Part shown: one piece after another, positions 29,197 through 38,761 of the stretch
Layout: each line of letters begins with the position of its first letter
Position numbering within the stretch: position 1 is the stretch's first letter
The notes under the pieces: generated by a model
What the model was told of the DNA's origin: nothing
Database searches by the model: none
What the model saw: only the letters and a program-made list of their open reading frames with translations
From: JTS-RE37 sp963756115
GTDB taxonomy: Bacteria > Bacteroidota > Bacteroidia > Flavobacteriales > Flavobacteriaceae
DNA length: 64,000 bases
NCBI GenBank assembly: GCA_963756115.1
Contig: CAVWMN010000010.1
Location: 1,240,001 to 1,304,000, forward strand
Direction of reading: 5' to 3'
Program-made: the position numbers and the translations under genes

Positions 29197-30225
29197 TCAA
29201 GGTATCTGCAACACTTTCGCCCCCCGTATCCGTTTTTCCCTCATATCCGCCAATGCTCTATTGGCATCTTCCAATGGATATAGCTCTACTTCCGGATTTA
29301 ACCCTATCTCAGCCGCGAGTTGTAAAAATTCAATAACATCCCTACCCGTTACATTGGCCACACTCTTGATTTCCTTTTCCAACCACAAATGCCCGGAATA
29401 GGAAAGGTTTTGCAGGCAGTTCTTATCGGTATCTTCCTTCCGGATTGCGTTGATGACCAACCTGCCGCCTTTTTCAAGATTTCGAAGGGCTTCTACAACC
29501 GGTTTCCAGGCAGGCGTGGTATCTATTATGCAATCCAGTTTTTGGGGCGGACTATCGGAACTTTCGCCTGCCCAGACAGCACCCAGTTCTTTGGCGAAAG
29601 CCCGTTCCTGCACATTTCTTGCAAATACATAAACCTGCGTTTTAGGGTATCGGTGCCGTACCATCTTAAGGACAAGATGGGCCGAAGCGCCAAATCCGGT
29701 AAGTCCCAATTTTTGGCCGTCTTTTAATTGCGTGAGTTGTATTGAGCGGTAACCGATAGCCCCTGCGCACAACAGGGGTGCTGCGGCGGTATCCGTAATC
29801 GAATCGGGAATTGCAAAAGTGTACTTTTCCAGGGCTGTCATAAATTCTGCATACCCCCCGTTGACATCCCTCCCGGTTGCAAGAAAACCATCACAGAGGT
29901 TCTCATAGCCGGCTGTGCAAAACCTGCATTTTCCACAAGCCGAAAATATCCAGGCAACCCCTACCCGATCGCCTATTTTGAATTTGGAAACCCCCCTGCC
30001 CAATTTTGCTACCCTGCCGACAACCTGATGGCCCAATACCATCGGAAATTGCTTAGGAGGTGTCCTGCCTTCAATTTCATCTAACTCCGTATGGCACACC
30101 CCGCAAACCGAGATCTTTATCAAAACCTCCCTGTCCCCGGCTTCCGGAACCGGGATTTCTGCCAACAGGAGCGGCTCCTTGTTAAGTTCAAAGCTGGATA
30201 TCCCATTTAAAACCATCGCTTTCAT
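29197..30225 (-). CDS. Zinc-dependent alcohol dehydrogenase family protein
   Basis: 342 residues, standard for medium-chain dehydrogenases. Catalytic zinc ligands: Cys in CGVCHTELD and His/Glu in GHQVVGR. Structural zinc Cys cluster: CGKCRFCTAGYENLC. The nucleotide-binding fold is less typical (LGLTGFGASAHLVLK). It would oxidise an alcohol or reduce an aldehyde with NAD(P)H in the cytoplasm; the substrate cannot be told. It is the last gene of a leftward series with a membrane protein (42 bases away), DUF2892 and the two kinase-like genes. Confidence 0.9.
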   Translation of the reverse strand: MKAMVLNGISSFELNKEPLLLAEIPVPEAGDREVLIKISVCGVCHTELDEIEGRTPPKQFPMVLGHQVVGRVAKLGRGVSKFKIGDRVGVAWIFSACGKCRFCTAGYENLCDGFLATGRDVNGGYAEFMTALEKYTFAIPDSITDTAAAPLLCAGAIGYRSIQLTQLKDGQKLGLTGFGASAHLVLKMVRHRYPKTQVYVFARNVQERAFAKELGAVWAGESSDSPPQKLDCIIDTTPAWKPVVEALRNLEKGGRLVINAIRKEDTDKNCLQNLSYSGHLWLEKEIKSVANVTGRDVIEFLQLAAEIGLNPEVELYPLEDANRALADMREKRIRGAKVLQIP

Positions 30226-30267
30226 ACATTCAAAATTAGGAATTGGAAGGCCTTATAGTTTGCCGGA

Positions 30268-30933
30268 TCAGGTAGTTTTCTGATTTATAGTACGTTTGTA
30301 AGTCCTTCTTCGTCTCGCTGACTTTTTAAATCTCAGTGCAAGAAACAACATCATCACCGGGGAGGTGATTGTCCAGGGAATAGCAAAGAGCAATATCGTT
30401 TCCGAAAAATTGGGGTAGAAATAAACAAATGCTATCAAGGGTGTTATCAGGGCATTGGCCAGAAATGCGATCCTTACCCAATTATCAAAACCTTGTTTTC
30501 GGAAAAGGGGCAAAACGAACGCGGATGCCAATCCCATACAAATGTAGCCTATAGCATCAAAATCCCAAAACATGCTATGCGGGGTTTGTTTCAGCACTTC
30601 AAGACCGTCTGCCGTACCCCTGAGTATCCCGGGGATTACAGTGGCCAGTTGAACCACATAATTGGCGGTTACGAATATGGCATACATGACTGTGAAAACC
30701 AGTGCAGTGTGGCTCCAGAATCTCTCTTGCTCCGGTGTTACATGATGAAGTGCCATCATTTCCAGAAGAAAAGGGATAACGATGCAAAGGGAAAACCCGT
30801 AAATAAGGATTTCGTCGGTTGGGAAGGACAATACGCCTATAAGCTGTAATATCTGGGCCAATACGAACAGTATGTTGGCCCCAAAGGCGACAATTCCGGC
30901 CCCAAACCCAATTTTATATAGCGTATCGTTCAT
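30268..30933 (-). CDS. Six-helix membrane protein of unknown function
   Basis: 221 residues, about six hydrophobic helices (for example ILFVLAQILQLIGVL, FTVMYAIFVTANYVVQ, LLFAIPWTITSPVMMLFLAL) and a basic C-terminal tail (KKSARRRRTYKRT). A conserved-looking HHVTPEQERFWS loop lies between helices. No family is recognised. It is positioned 42 bases before the alcohol dehydrogenase on the same strand. Confidence 0.7.
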   Translation of the reverse strand: MNDTLYKIGFGAGIVAFGANILFVLAQILQLIGVLSFPTDEILIYGFSLCIVIPFLLEMMALHHVTPEQERFWSHTALVFTVMYAIFVTANYVVQLATVIPGILRGTADGLEVLKQTPHSMFWDFDAIGYICMGLASAFVLPLFRKQGFDNWVRIAFLANALITPLIAFVYFYPNFSETILLFAIPWTITSPVMMLFLALRFKKSARRRRTYKRTINQKTT

Positions 30934-31033
30934 GGTTTACAGACATTGTTGACAGCGTAGCGAACCTGTCAATCAAAACAGGTACGGGTGGGATTTGTCC
31001 CGGGAAGATCGGCTGTTCATAAGTTGAGTCACA

Positions 31034-31243
31034 TTACTTATTTGCCGTTGCGCAGGTTGACCATCCAAATGGTGCATAGATCGGGCAAAATCTGACAAAA
31101 CTGGTCAGCAGGAGGATTCCAGCCAGTAAAATCAGGACAATACCCACTGCACCCGGGATGACATCAAAGTAATAGAGCAAAGCAATTACTACAGCGGCCA
31201 TCGTCCTGATAACCCGGCCTGCAATTCCTATATTTTTATTCAT
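31034..31243 (-). CDS. DUF2892 small inner-membrane protein
   Basis: 69 residues. It begins MNKNIGIAGRVIRTMAAVV, has two helices, and ends with CPIYAPFGWSTC, the classical DUF2892/YgaP-membrane-tail pattern. Such proteins accompany sulfurtransferase or stress genes; the role is unknown. It lies between the membrane protein and the kinase-like genes on the same strand. Confidence 0.85.
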   Translation of the reverse strand: MNKNIGIAGRVIRTMAAVVIALLYYFDVIPGAVGIVLILLAGILLLTSFVRFCPIYAPFGWSTCATANK

Positions 31244-31301
31244 GACTTCGGATATTTTTGGTAAAGCTAGGTGACGGTGGGATCAGCGTACATGATATAA
31301 A

Positions 31302-32384
31302 TCATATTTGGGGTTCGGCATTCTTACATCCGGGGCATCTTAAAGCCTGGCAAACCGATGTCGGCAAGGTATCCAGGGAAGTTAGGTAGGATTCCATTAA
31401 TTTTAAATATTTACCAGCCTCTGCAAGTGCATGTGCTCTGGATTTCTCACCGGTTGCACTTTTGGCCCTCAGACTGTTGACCTTTGCCCTGACGTTGGCA
31501 CGGTAACTTTTATAATAGGTAAAGAGCTGACGTTCCTCCCTGTTGCGCATAGCATGAAAAAGTTCATTATAGCGCTCCATAAACAGCCCTGACAGGTCCT
31601 TTCTGCCAAAAACCTCCAGATCCATGCAAAGGAAGGCCACTTCGTTCAGAACATCGATCTGCCGATACGCATCATTGAACTCGATGCAGTCAAAGGGTTG
31701 TGGTTCGGGCAGTAAAAAAATATTGCGGGTATGCAGGTCGCCATGGCCATCACGGAAAAAGCCGTTCTTCAGGCGTTCCTCCAGTAAGGCCCGGTTAGCA
31801 TGCAAAAATGTATCCGAAATTTGAATCGCATTGCTGATCAGCCTGCCGGTATCACCATCCAGGTTCAAAGACAGAAACTCCTTTTCTTCAGCAAGCGCAT
31901 TGAATTTTTCCTGTAAGTCGAATACATTGCTTTCGTATAGGATTTTGGCGCTTTGATGGAAGGATGCAACCTGTTCCGCCAGGTTATAGATATCAGCTGT
32001 ACCGACCCTGTCTTGTAGCAGGAGAATATCCATTTGTTTTTCCCGATCCAGTTTTCGCATCTTTAGTGCATAATCGACCCGTAAACCCCGGGTCCCCCCT
32101 ATTTTAAAATGGCCCTTCACCTCAAATACCGGAAGGACCCCGAGGTAAATATCATCCGAAAATCTGCGGTTCAGTTCTAGTTCCCGGTTACAAAAATGTT
32201 TCCGCAATGCAAGGGTTGAAAAATCAAGAAAGGCATATTGGATGGGTTTTTTTATCTTATACACAAACCGGTCGCATAGGATAACCCAGGAAATATGGGT
32301 TTCTATCAATTCTCTCTGGCGCGTGGATTCAGGGAATTCCCCCCAGGAAATCAGTTCATTGATCTGTTTTTGTGTCATCCGCAA
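31302..32384 (-). CDS. Aminoglycoside-phosphotransferase-like kinase (COG2187)
   Basis: 360 residues; a start at 32378 is also possible. The kinase fold shows a P-loop-like Lys region (FVYKIKKPIQYAFLDFSTL), the Brenner-like catalytic motif DGHGDLHTRNIF and a metal Asp region (FDCIEFNDAYRQIDVLNEVA), as in COG2187. A Cys pair near the end (CQALRCPGCK) is unusual. COG2187 is often fused to an AAA kinase; here that partner is a separate gene upstream overlapping by 29 bases. Substrate unknown; these pairs are found with stress and dormancy genes. It should not be called a resistance gene. Confidence 0.82.
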   Translation of the reverse strand: MRMTQKQINELISWGEFPESTRQRELIETHISWVILCDRFVYKIKKPIQYAFLDFSTLALRKHFCNRELELNRRFSDDIYLGVLPVFEVKGHFKIGGTRGLRVDYALKMRKLDREKQMDILLLQDRVGTADIYNLAEQVASFHQSAKILYESNVFDLQEKFNALAEEKEFLSLNLDGDTGRLISNAIQISDTFLHANRALLEERLKNGFFRDGHGDLHTRNIFLLPEPQPFDCIEFNDAYRQIDVLNEVAFLCMDLEVFGRKDLSGLFMERYNELFHAMRNREERQLFTYYKSYRANVRAKVNSLRAKSATGEKSRAHALAEAGKYLKLMESYLTSLDTLPTSVCQALRCPGCKNAEPQI

Positions 32385-32856
32385 GGTATTGGACAGCCTC
32401 TTTCAACATGGCATCGGTATTGTAATTTGTAGATTGCAACGTTAAATGTGGGCGGGCCATGGGTTCCCATTGTTGCCTGATCAATTGGTAAACACCATAA
32501 TCCGCTTCGCTAAAAAGCCTTTTTTCTTTTAATCGACCCTTTATAAGATCCTCCTCCGCTCGCACCTCAATAAAAGTAATCGCTCCTTTACTTTTTACGA
32601 TAAACGGCTCCCGGACCTTGTTTGTATGAAATGTCGCATCCAATACCTGCTTCTTTCCCCCGGAGACAGCCGCTTCCATTTTTTCCAACAGGACCTCATA
32701 AACCTTCGATTTTTCGAATTCTGAATAGGACCTGTTTGGGAATAAATCCTTTCGCAGCCTGTCACTGTTCACATATTCCGCTCCGAGCTTTTCCGCCAGC
32801 CTGCTTGCAAAATAGCTCTTGCCGGACCCTGGCAGACCCATAACCACGATGATCAT
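32356..32856 (-). CDS. AAA-family P-loop kinase (COG0645-like)
   Basis: 166 residues. Walker A GLPGSGKSYFA at residues 7-17, then YVNSDRLRKDLF and QVLDATFHTNKVRE, typical of zeta-toxin/gluconate-kinase-like small-molecule kinases in COG0645. The usual fusion order in other bacteria is phosphotransferase first, AAA second; here AAA comes first and the genes are split. Substrate unknown. First gene of the leftward series that continues to the alcohol dehydrogenase. Confidence 0.82.
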   Translation of the reverse strand: MIIVVMGLPGSGKSYFASRLAEKLGAEYVNSDRLRKDLFPNRSYSEFEKSKVYEVLLEKMEAAVSGGKKQVLDATFHTNKVREPFIVKSKGAITFIEVRAEEDLIKGRLKEKRLFSEADYGVYQLIRQQWEPMARPHLTLQSTNYNTDAMLKEAVQYLADDTKTDQ

Positions 32857-32945
32857 ATCCTTTCTTTATTATGATAGCCTACCGGAAACTGGTTAAACCC
32901 GATATGCCTGACTCCCATTATATGGCGGCCTGATCCGTCACGGAA

Positions 32946-33665
32946 CTATAGCAATTTGAAGGTAACCGGGATACTATAGGGGACTTTAACGGCCCTCCCC
33001 CTTTGTTTACCGGGTATCATCCGGGGCAGGGAGACAATGATACGTTCCGCCTCCTTTTCCAAAAGCTTATCAGGGCCACGTGACCTGATATTCGCAATAT
33101 ATCCGTCAGTATCAATTACAAATTGAATATATACCTTCCCCTCGATCCCCAACTCTACGGCCATTGGGGGGTATTGAAAATTCTTCTTCACATGTTCCTG
33201 GATTTTTCGCTCAAAACAGGCCCTTTTCTCCGCTGTGCTGCCCTGTTCACAACCGGGAAAAACCGGCACTTCCTCAATGACTGCAAAGGGGACCGTAACT
33301 TCTTCTTCCTCCTCTTCCACGATAACTTCATCAATGGATATAACCGGGGCGGCAATCTCGGTTTCCTGATTGATTTCCGTACTTAAAATAATAGTCTCCT
33401 CGATTTCTTTGGTATCCTCCACAACCTCTATGATTTCCGGGGCGGCTGGTGGTGAGGCAGGGGGTGGCATTTTTAAATTTTCCACTACAGGGATCTCCTC
33501 AGGCGAGGGTTCCATGGCATAAGCAATGACCACCTCCTCAACAGGATCACTGCTTTTATACTCCAGTGCCCGCCATACGATAAAAAGCACAACCGTAAGC
33601 CCGATCACAAAGTGAAGGCCCCTTTGCCGGTTCAAATCCGCTTTTGGGTTTTTTTTTGGTTTCAT
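32946..33665 (-). CDS. Energy transducer TonB
   Basis: 239 residues from the ATG at 33665 (MKPKKNPKADLNRQ). One membrane helix near the N-terminus (FVIGLTVVLFIVWRAL), a Pro/Glu-rich spacer (EEIPVVENLKMPPPASPPAAP), and a TonB C-terminal domain (GIEGKVYIQFVIDTDGYI to PVTFKLL). It links inner-membrane ExbBD energy to outer-membrane receptors, perhaps including the SusC of this window; no ExbBD is present here. The Cys in PVFPGCEQ is a common flavobacterial feature. Confidence 0.9.
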   Translation of the reverse strand: MKPKKNPKADLNRQRGLHFVIGLTVVLFIVWRALEYKSSDPVEEVVIAYAMEPSPEEIPVVENLKMPPPASPPAAPEIIEVVEDTKEIEETIILSTEINQETEIAAPVISIDEVIVEEEEEEVTVPFAVIEEVPVFPGCEQGSTAEKRACFERKIQEHVKKNFQYPPMAVELGIEGKVYIQFVIDTDGYIANIRSRGPDKLLEKEAERIIVSLPRMIPGKQRGRAVKVPYSIPVTFKLL

Positions 33666-33800
33666 GACCTTGAAATGTAGTGTACACAAGGTAGCACCGG
33701 GATAATTAACGAACCATGATTTAAATCAGTTTTCGATTATCCGGGAAAGAGTTTAGATATTCAATTAGGGGAAATCAACATGAAAGGTGGCTCAATTCTA

Positions 33801-34580
33801 TTAAAAGGAAGCGGTCAGCCCCACATTCCATTTAAATCCAGGCTGGGGGAAAATATTTGTTGCCAGCGACTGGCTCAATTGGGTGGATAGCACAACTGGC
33901 CACTTTTTGAAGCCCAATTCAACTGTGCCCGCGGCGAAAAGTCCATTTGTTTCCCCGTCCAGATCAATATACGTGAGCTGGGGGAGAACATTGTAATATA
34001 GGGTGTTTGTTATTCGCAGCTTTTTGAAATTTGTTCCGAAAACGAAAAAGTTGCCGCGTTTGATGGAAGCAGTGCCCATACCAAATCCGTGATAGGTTGT
34101 TAAACTGATATCGGATTTTTCAGTTAAATGGTATGTTGAGGTCGACTGAAGCAGCATATAGTGCTCCAGCAGGGTTGAGTAGTGCAGCTCACCATTCAAA
34201 AATAATTCGGGATAGGAATAACTCATACTATACAGGGTACTGATCCGAAGCTCATACTTTTGTCGATCGATCGCTAAATAGGTGAAGCGGGGACTTATAA
34301 ACCAAGGCTCACCATTTGCAGAAAAGGCTATTTCGGGATTAAAACTGAGTCGTTTGAAGTCCACTGAGCATGTCCCAATGATCGATGGTTTGTCCAATGA
34401 AAAGGCGGGGACAGGCGAAATGCCATTGGTATTCAGGTTGATGCTGCCCGAAACCTGAATCTTGCTTTTTTCTGTCACATCCTCCGCATCCTGTGAATAT
34501 ATGGGGAAGAAAACCAACAGAAAACAAAACACTGCAACTTGCTTACGGGTATGTAAAAAGTGTTTCAGGTGTATTTCCAT
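33801..34580 (-). CDS. Exported beta-rich protein, probable outer-membrane barrel
   Basis: About 259 residues from the ATG at 34580. Signal peptide (VAVFCFLLVFFPIYSQ). The mature chain is rich in alternating hydrophobic/polar strands with aromatic ends (FSLDKPSIIGTCSVDFKRLSF, KYELRISTLYSMSYSY) and ends in LTASF with a terminal Phe, as expected for an outer-membrane barrel. No family is recognised. It is convergent with nothing and alone between TonB and a repeat-bearing intergenic stretch. Confidence 0.6.
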   Translation of the reverse strand: MEIHLKHFLHTRKQVAVFCFLLVFFPIYSQDAEDVTEKSKIQVSGSINLNTNGISPVPAFSLDKPSIIGTCSVDFKRLSFNPEIAFSANGEPWFISPRFTYLAIDRQKYELRISTLYSMSYSYPELFLNGELHYSTLLEHYMLLQSTSTYHLTEKSDISLTTYHGFGMGTASIKRGNFFVFGTNFKKLRITNTLYYNVLPQLTYIDLDGETNGLFAAGTVELGFKKWPVVLSTQLSQSLATNIFPQPGFKWNVGLTASF

Positions 34581-34586
34581 GGTCAA

Positions 34587-34996
34587 ATATCTTACTATAA
34601 AGTTAAGATATAGGCCTGGGATAAAATGTCAGTTTTGAATCTAAGAATAAAACAAATGTTCCATTTTTAATAATGCCCCCAATGTTCAATGTTTCCTCCT
34701 ACGCGCAGCTTCGGAGGAGATAGTATTCAAGGTTCCCTCCTACGCGTAGCTTCGGAGGGCAGACAAACAAGTTGGCAGTATACCGTGGTAATAGTAGTAG
34801 GCAGTTTTGCCAGCGTAACTGTCAAATTGAGCGCCCGCCTGCCGGACGGGCAGGCAGTCGAAATTACAGTTTTGCCAGTCCATCATGTACCCTCTACCCC
34901 GGACCCCGAAACTGCACCTGATCCTGATCTTGCACCGGTTACCGTTTAGCGATTACCAGAATTATCGTAAATTCAGGAAATCGTTAATAATAATAC
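34587..34996. other. Repeat-bearing intergenic region
   Basis: Two copies of a short hairpin, TCCTCCTACGC...GCTTCGGAGGA (34693-34721) and TCCCTCCTACGC...TTCGGAGGG (34733-34759), are followed by dispersed palindrome copy 2. No gene. The hairpins share the TTCGGAGG end with the array at 42 kb. Confidence 0.55.
34817..34876. repeat. Nested palindromic dispersed repeat, copy 2
   Basis: Same core as copy 1 in reverse orientation, with outer arms AACTGTCAAATT / AAATTACAGTT. CAGTTTTGCC also appears just before it (34803-34812) and at its end. Confidence 0.7.
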
Positions 34997-36355
34997 ATGA
35001 AGGACCCCGGGATTCTATTTGTTTTTTTGCTCGCCGTGCTGTCGGCCTGCAATTCAGGCTCAAAGCAGAAAGAGGATGCTAAAACGCTTGCGGCCAGTGA
35101 TATCCCCAAAGTGGTGACCGCCGATATCGAAGCAGGTATCAAAGCCAATATCGATCAGAAAGTAGCAGAAGGGAACGGCTATTTTCACCTGGATACGCAA
35201 GAAAAGGAATTGCGGCTGCAACTGGTTCGTGTACATACGGAGTACCTTTCCAATCTGGGACCACGGCGTCATTTTGCCTGTGTGGACCTGGCCGATGTAA
35301 GTGGTGATGTGTATGATGTGGATTTTTTCCTGGAGGGTGACCCTGGCAACATGACAGTTACGGAAACGACCCTACACAAACTGAACGGCAAACCTTTTTA
35401 TACCTGGAAACAACGTAAGGACAAGACCTGGTATAAGGTCCCCGTTCAAAACGCATCCTCCAAACTGCTGGGGGTCATCGAAGGAGAAGACCGCTTTGAA
35501 TTCCGGTATGAAGTTACCCTGCCGGAAATGCATGAACCCGCAAAAATGTGGATACCAATTGCGCAAAGCGATCCCTTTCAAACGATAGATTTAATATCCC
35601 TGACAGCTCCCGTAGCACACGAGATGCTTCATGAAAAACAAAACGGAAATACCATACTGTACCTGGAACTCTCCCCCCAACATAGTGGGGAACAGGTGGT
35701 ATTGACCTATGATGTGGTAAGAAAGGAGAAAAACCCCTATGAGGATAGTTCGTCCCCTGCAAACTACCTGAACGCCAATGTATTGATGCCGGTCGGGGAT
35801 CGGTTCTCGGTCCTGGCAGATTCCATCATCGGAACTAAGAGACAGGAAGGTACCATCATGCAGGCAAGGGCATTATACGATTATATCATAGACAATATGC
35901 GCTATATGAAATTTGGGAATTATGGAAAAGGAGATGCTGTATACGCCTGCGATGCCCTTACGGGTAATTGTACGGAGTTCCACTCCTTGTTCATTTCCCT
36001 GGCAAGATCCGCAGGGATACCGGCGCGATTTGCGATTGGGGCAGCTATCCCATCAGAAAGGGACGAAGGGGGCATCGATGGTTACCACTGTTGGGCTGAA
36101 TTTTATGCAGAGGAAAAATGGTGGCCAGTCGATATCAGTGAAGCCAATAAATACAGCGCACTGGCAACCTATTATTTTGGCCGGCATCCGGCCAACCGAA
36201 TCGAATTTACCCGTGGAAGGGACCTGCTTATAGAACCGGGTCCCCAGGGAGGATCGATCAATTTTATGGCATACCCCGTAATGGAAGTTGGAAATACTCC
36301 GGTGTTGGCCAAAACATTTTTTTCGTTCCGCAGGAAAAATGCCTCAGGGACCTGA
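34997..36355 (+). CDS. Transglutaminase-like domain lipoprotein
   Basis: 452 residues. Lipobox VLSACNSG (Cys about residue 18). The N-terminal 260 residues or so are beta-rich and of unknown type; residues about 270-400 are a transglutaminase core with the triad Cys in TGNCTEFHSLF, His in YHCWAEFY and Asp in WPVDISEA. Members act as cysteine proteases or transglutaminases in the envelope. The gene is monocistronic; a small lipoprotein gene on the opposite strand ends 21 bases beyond. Confidence 0.87.
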   Translation: MKDPGILFVFLLAVLSACNSGSKQKEDAKTLAASDIPKVVTADIEAGIKANIDQKVAEGNGYFHLDTQEKELRLQLVRVHTEYLSNLGPRRHFACVDLADVSGDVYDVDFFLEGDPGNMTVTETTLHKLNGKPFYTWKQRKDKTWYKVPVQNASSKLLGVIEGEDRFEFRYEVTLPEMHEPAKMWIPIAQSDPFQTIDLISLTAPVAHEMLHEKQNGNTILYLELSPQHSGEQVVLTYDVVRKEKNPYEDSSSPANYLNANVLMPVGDRFSVLADSIIGTKRQEGTIMQARALYDYIIDNMRYMKFGNYGKGDAVYACDALTGNCTEFHSLFISLARSAGIPARFAIGAAIPSERDEGGIDGYHCWAEFYAEEKWWPVDISEANKYSALATYYFGRHPANRIEFTRGRDLLIEPGPQGGSINFMAYPVMEVGNTPVLAKTFFSFRRKNASGT

Positions 36356-36375
36356 TGCTATATTCAGCTCCGTGT

Positions 36376-36598
36376 TTACTGAGGAATGGAGTCTGTATGG
36401 TCTTCGCCTTCAGGATGTTCCTCTCCTTCAGGATGCTCTTCACCTTCAGGGGTGCTCCTCCCCTTCAGGGTGCTCATCTGACACTTCGGTACTTTCTTCT
36501 TTCTTTTGTTCCCTGCAGGAACTTAAGGATCCGGCAGCTATGAAACTGCCCAGCAGCAGTACCAATGTAAAAAATTTAAGTTCTTTGATCCGGTTCAT
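36376..36598 (-). pseudogene. Small lipoprotein with EHPEGE repeats, frameshifted
   Basis: A short gene starting with the ATG at 36598 encodes a signal peptide with lipobox (GSLSSCREQKK) and then a tail of EHPEGE repeats. In the present frame it stops at 36446 (50 residues). One extra base in the G run 36449-36452 (compare GGG in sister repeats) explains the stop: with three, the repeats continue EGEEHPEGEEHPEGEDHTDSIPQ to a stop at 36376, about 73 residues. The His/Glu-rich tail could bind metal ions at the surface; this is inference. Convergent with the transglutaminase-like gene. Confidence 0.6.
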
Positions 36599-36877
36599 GA
36601 TATGGTTGCTTTGAATTAATTAAAATACATGTAGTTCAGGGTGTTAACCCTATATCCTTTAAATATAACAAATTTTATCCCAAAACTCTATCCATACTTA
36701 AATTGAAGCTGGTTGCAGGCCAGGTAGGGTACATATATGGGAAAACTCCCATAATGGGTCACGCCTAACCCTAAATAACGTCCCTCTTTTACCGGGCAGG
36801 TCAAATGACTGGTTCAAAATACGGCAAATGCCGGATATAACCTGTGGGTGCCGGACTTAATTCTCCAAGTATACCAA

Positions 36878-38305
36878 CTAAAGCAACGGGCTGCAGAGTT
36901 TTGCGAACCCCTCCATCATTTTTTGACGAAACCCCCTTGTTTTGAACGTTTCGTAATCCAAAGGAAACAGATCCTTGCTTACCGCTTCAAAATCCCCAAT
37001 GACCTTCCTGCCGATCTTTTTATCATAGATAATGGCATTTACTTCAAAGTTGTGACGGAAACTACGCTGGTCAAAATTGCCGGAACCTATGGAGGATATT
37101 TCACCATCTGCTACGATAACCTTGCTATGCGAAAAATCATTTCTCAGATAAATCTTTACGCCCACCTCCAACAATTCCTGAAAATACGAATACATGCTGT
37201 ATTTGGCCAAAAAGGAATCCGAATCCTTAGGCAGTAAAAGATTAACCGTTACCCCGGTCAGGGCTGCCATTTTCAATGCCTGTAAAATGGCGGTCCCCGG
37301 GATGAAATAAGGATTTACAATATGGACAGATTGCCGCGCAAGGTTGATCATCATCAGGTATTGCTGCATAATGGCGGGCTGGGTAGCATCCGGCCCACTT
37401 GAAGCGATCTGAACCACCTTATTTCCATAATCCTCGATCTTCGGCAGATACTTTTCCTTCAGAAGTGTGGCCGCTTCTTCGGTACTTGCAAAATGATAAT
37501 CCCTTATGAATATTCTATGGAGTCCGTTCACAACAGGACCTTTCAGGTATACATGATAGTCTTCCCAGATACCCATGTCCGATTTGGGTTTTATATATTT
37601 ATCCGATACATTGACACCGCCCGTAAACCCCTTTTCCCCATCGATTATGATTATTTTTCTATGGTTGCGGTAATTCAGCGTGAACAACAGATTGCCCAAT
37701 CTTATTGGGAGCAGCGCATATACTTTTACGCCTATATCTTCAAAACGTTTCCTGCGGTCCTTTCGAAATGAGAAACTCCCCAGGGAATCATAGGTAAGGC
37801 GCACTTCCACACCTTCCTGCACCTTTTCCTTCAGGATATCATAGAACGTATCCATCAATTCCCCTTCTTCCAGGATATAATACTGAATATGTATGAATCG
37901 CTTTGCCTTTCGTAAATGTTTGAAAATAGACTCGAACGTCTCCCTGCCATCCCGGAGTAAAACGACCTTGTTTCCGGCATAGGGCAATAGCCATGTATTT
38001 TGTTTTATAAGGCGGGCGAGTCGGGCACTGTTACCGGATAAGGCGTCTGCAGGAAATTCCTCATTACGGGTATCCTGGTATTTTTCATTGTACAATCGAT
38101 GTTGGAGCGAGTGTTTGAGTGTAAATAATTTGAACTTACGCCGGTTAACACCAAACAGGTAGTACACTATGGCACCGAGTATCGGGAACAGCACAATGAC
38201 CAGTATCCAGCTTATTGTTTTGGTGGGCCTGGAGCCGTAAAGTATTGCACTTGTCAGTGCCCAGAGGGATAGCAAAACATAAACGATGATAAAAAAGGTA
38301 AACAT
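36878..38305 (-). CDS. cls: Cardiolipin synthase
   Basis: 475 residues. Two N-terminal membrane helices (YVLLSLWALTSAILYG, ISWILVIVLFPILGAIVYYLFG), then two phospholipase-D catalytic motifs: NHRKIIIIDGEKGFTGG and SHSKVIVADGEISSIGSGN (HxKx4D). It joins two phosphatidylglycerols, or related lipids, into cardiolipin at the inner membrane. Monocistronic, length normal for ClsA type. Confidence 0.93.
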   Translation of the reverse strand: MFTFFIIVYVLLSLWALTSAILYGSRPTKTISWILVIVLFPILGAIVYYLFGVNRRKFKLFTLKHSLQHRLYNEKYQDTRNEEFPADALSGNSARLARLIKQNTWLLPYAGNKVVLLRDGRETFESIFKHLRKAKRFIHIQYYILEEGELMDTFYDILKEKVQEGVEVRLTYDSLGSFSFRKDRRKRFEDIGVKVYALLPIRLGNLLFTLNYRNHRKIIIIDGEKGFTGGVNVSDKYIKPKSDMGIWEDYHVYLKGPVVNGLHRIFIRDYHFASTEEAATLLKEKYLPKIEDYGNKVVQIASSGPDATQPAIMQQYLMMINLARQSVHIVNPYFIPGTAILQALKMAALTGVTVNLLLPKDSDSFLAKYSMYSYFQELLEVGVKIYLRNDFSHSKVIVADGEISSIGSGNFDQRSFRHNFEVNAIIYDKKIGRKVIGDFEAVSKDLFPLDYETFKTRGFRQKMMEGFAKLCSPLL

Positions 38306-38761
38306 GATCGAGAAGAATTAGGTTGTGGGGACTAGATTGCCAGGCGGTATTGATAACGAGATCCACCATTCATTTTGGTTATTTTTTTAACTGTTATTAT
38401 CGTAGTTAGTCTTACTTTACCAGATTAAAACGGGTATACCTGTAAGACTCGTAGTGCCGAAGACAGTTAGTTTCTTTATGGTAGAATACATGTTATAACT
38501 GGCACACCCCTATCCAATTGGTGTAATAGGAACCCGGGTGTATGCGACTAAGAAACCTGTAATATAGGCCCCTGTGCTAATCGATCTGCAACAGATCGCT
38601 TTCATCCTCCTCGGCTTTTTTAAGATACCGGTACCCCAATTAGGCGAATTGTAATCCAACGACCATCAATTGGAATTTTCTGTTTTTATTAGGGTTGATG
38701 CAGGACCCAATACCGTTGCTGCTTTCATAATACGGATATTTTTAATACGTGATAAAACGGT
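38306..38761. other. Intergenic region, nothing recognised
   Basis: 456 bases between the cardiolipin synthase promoter side and the VOC gene. No coding frame with features, hairpin or RNA was identified. Confidence 0.35.
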
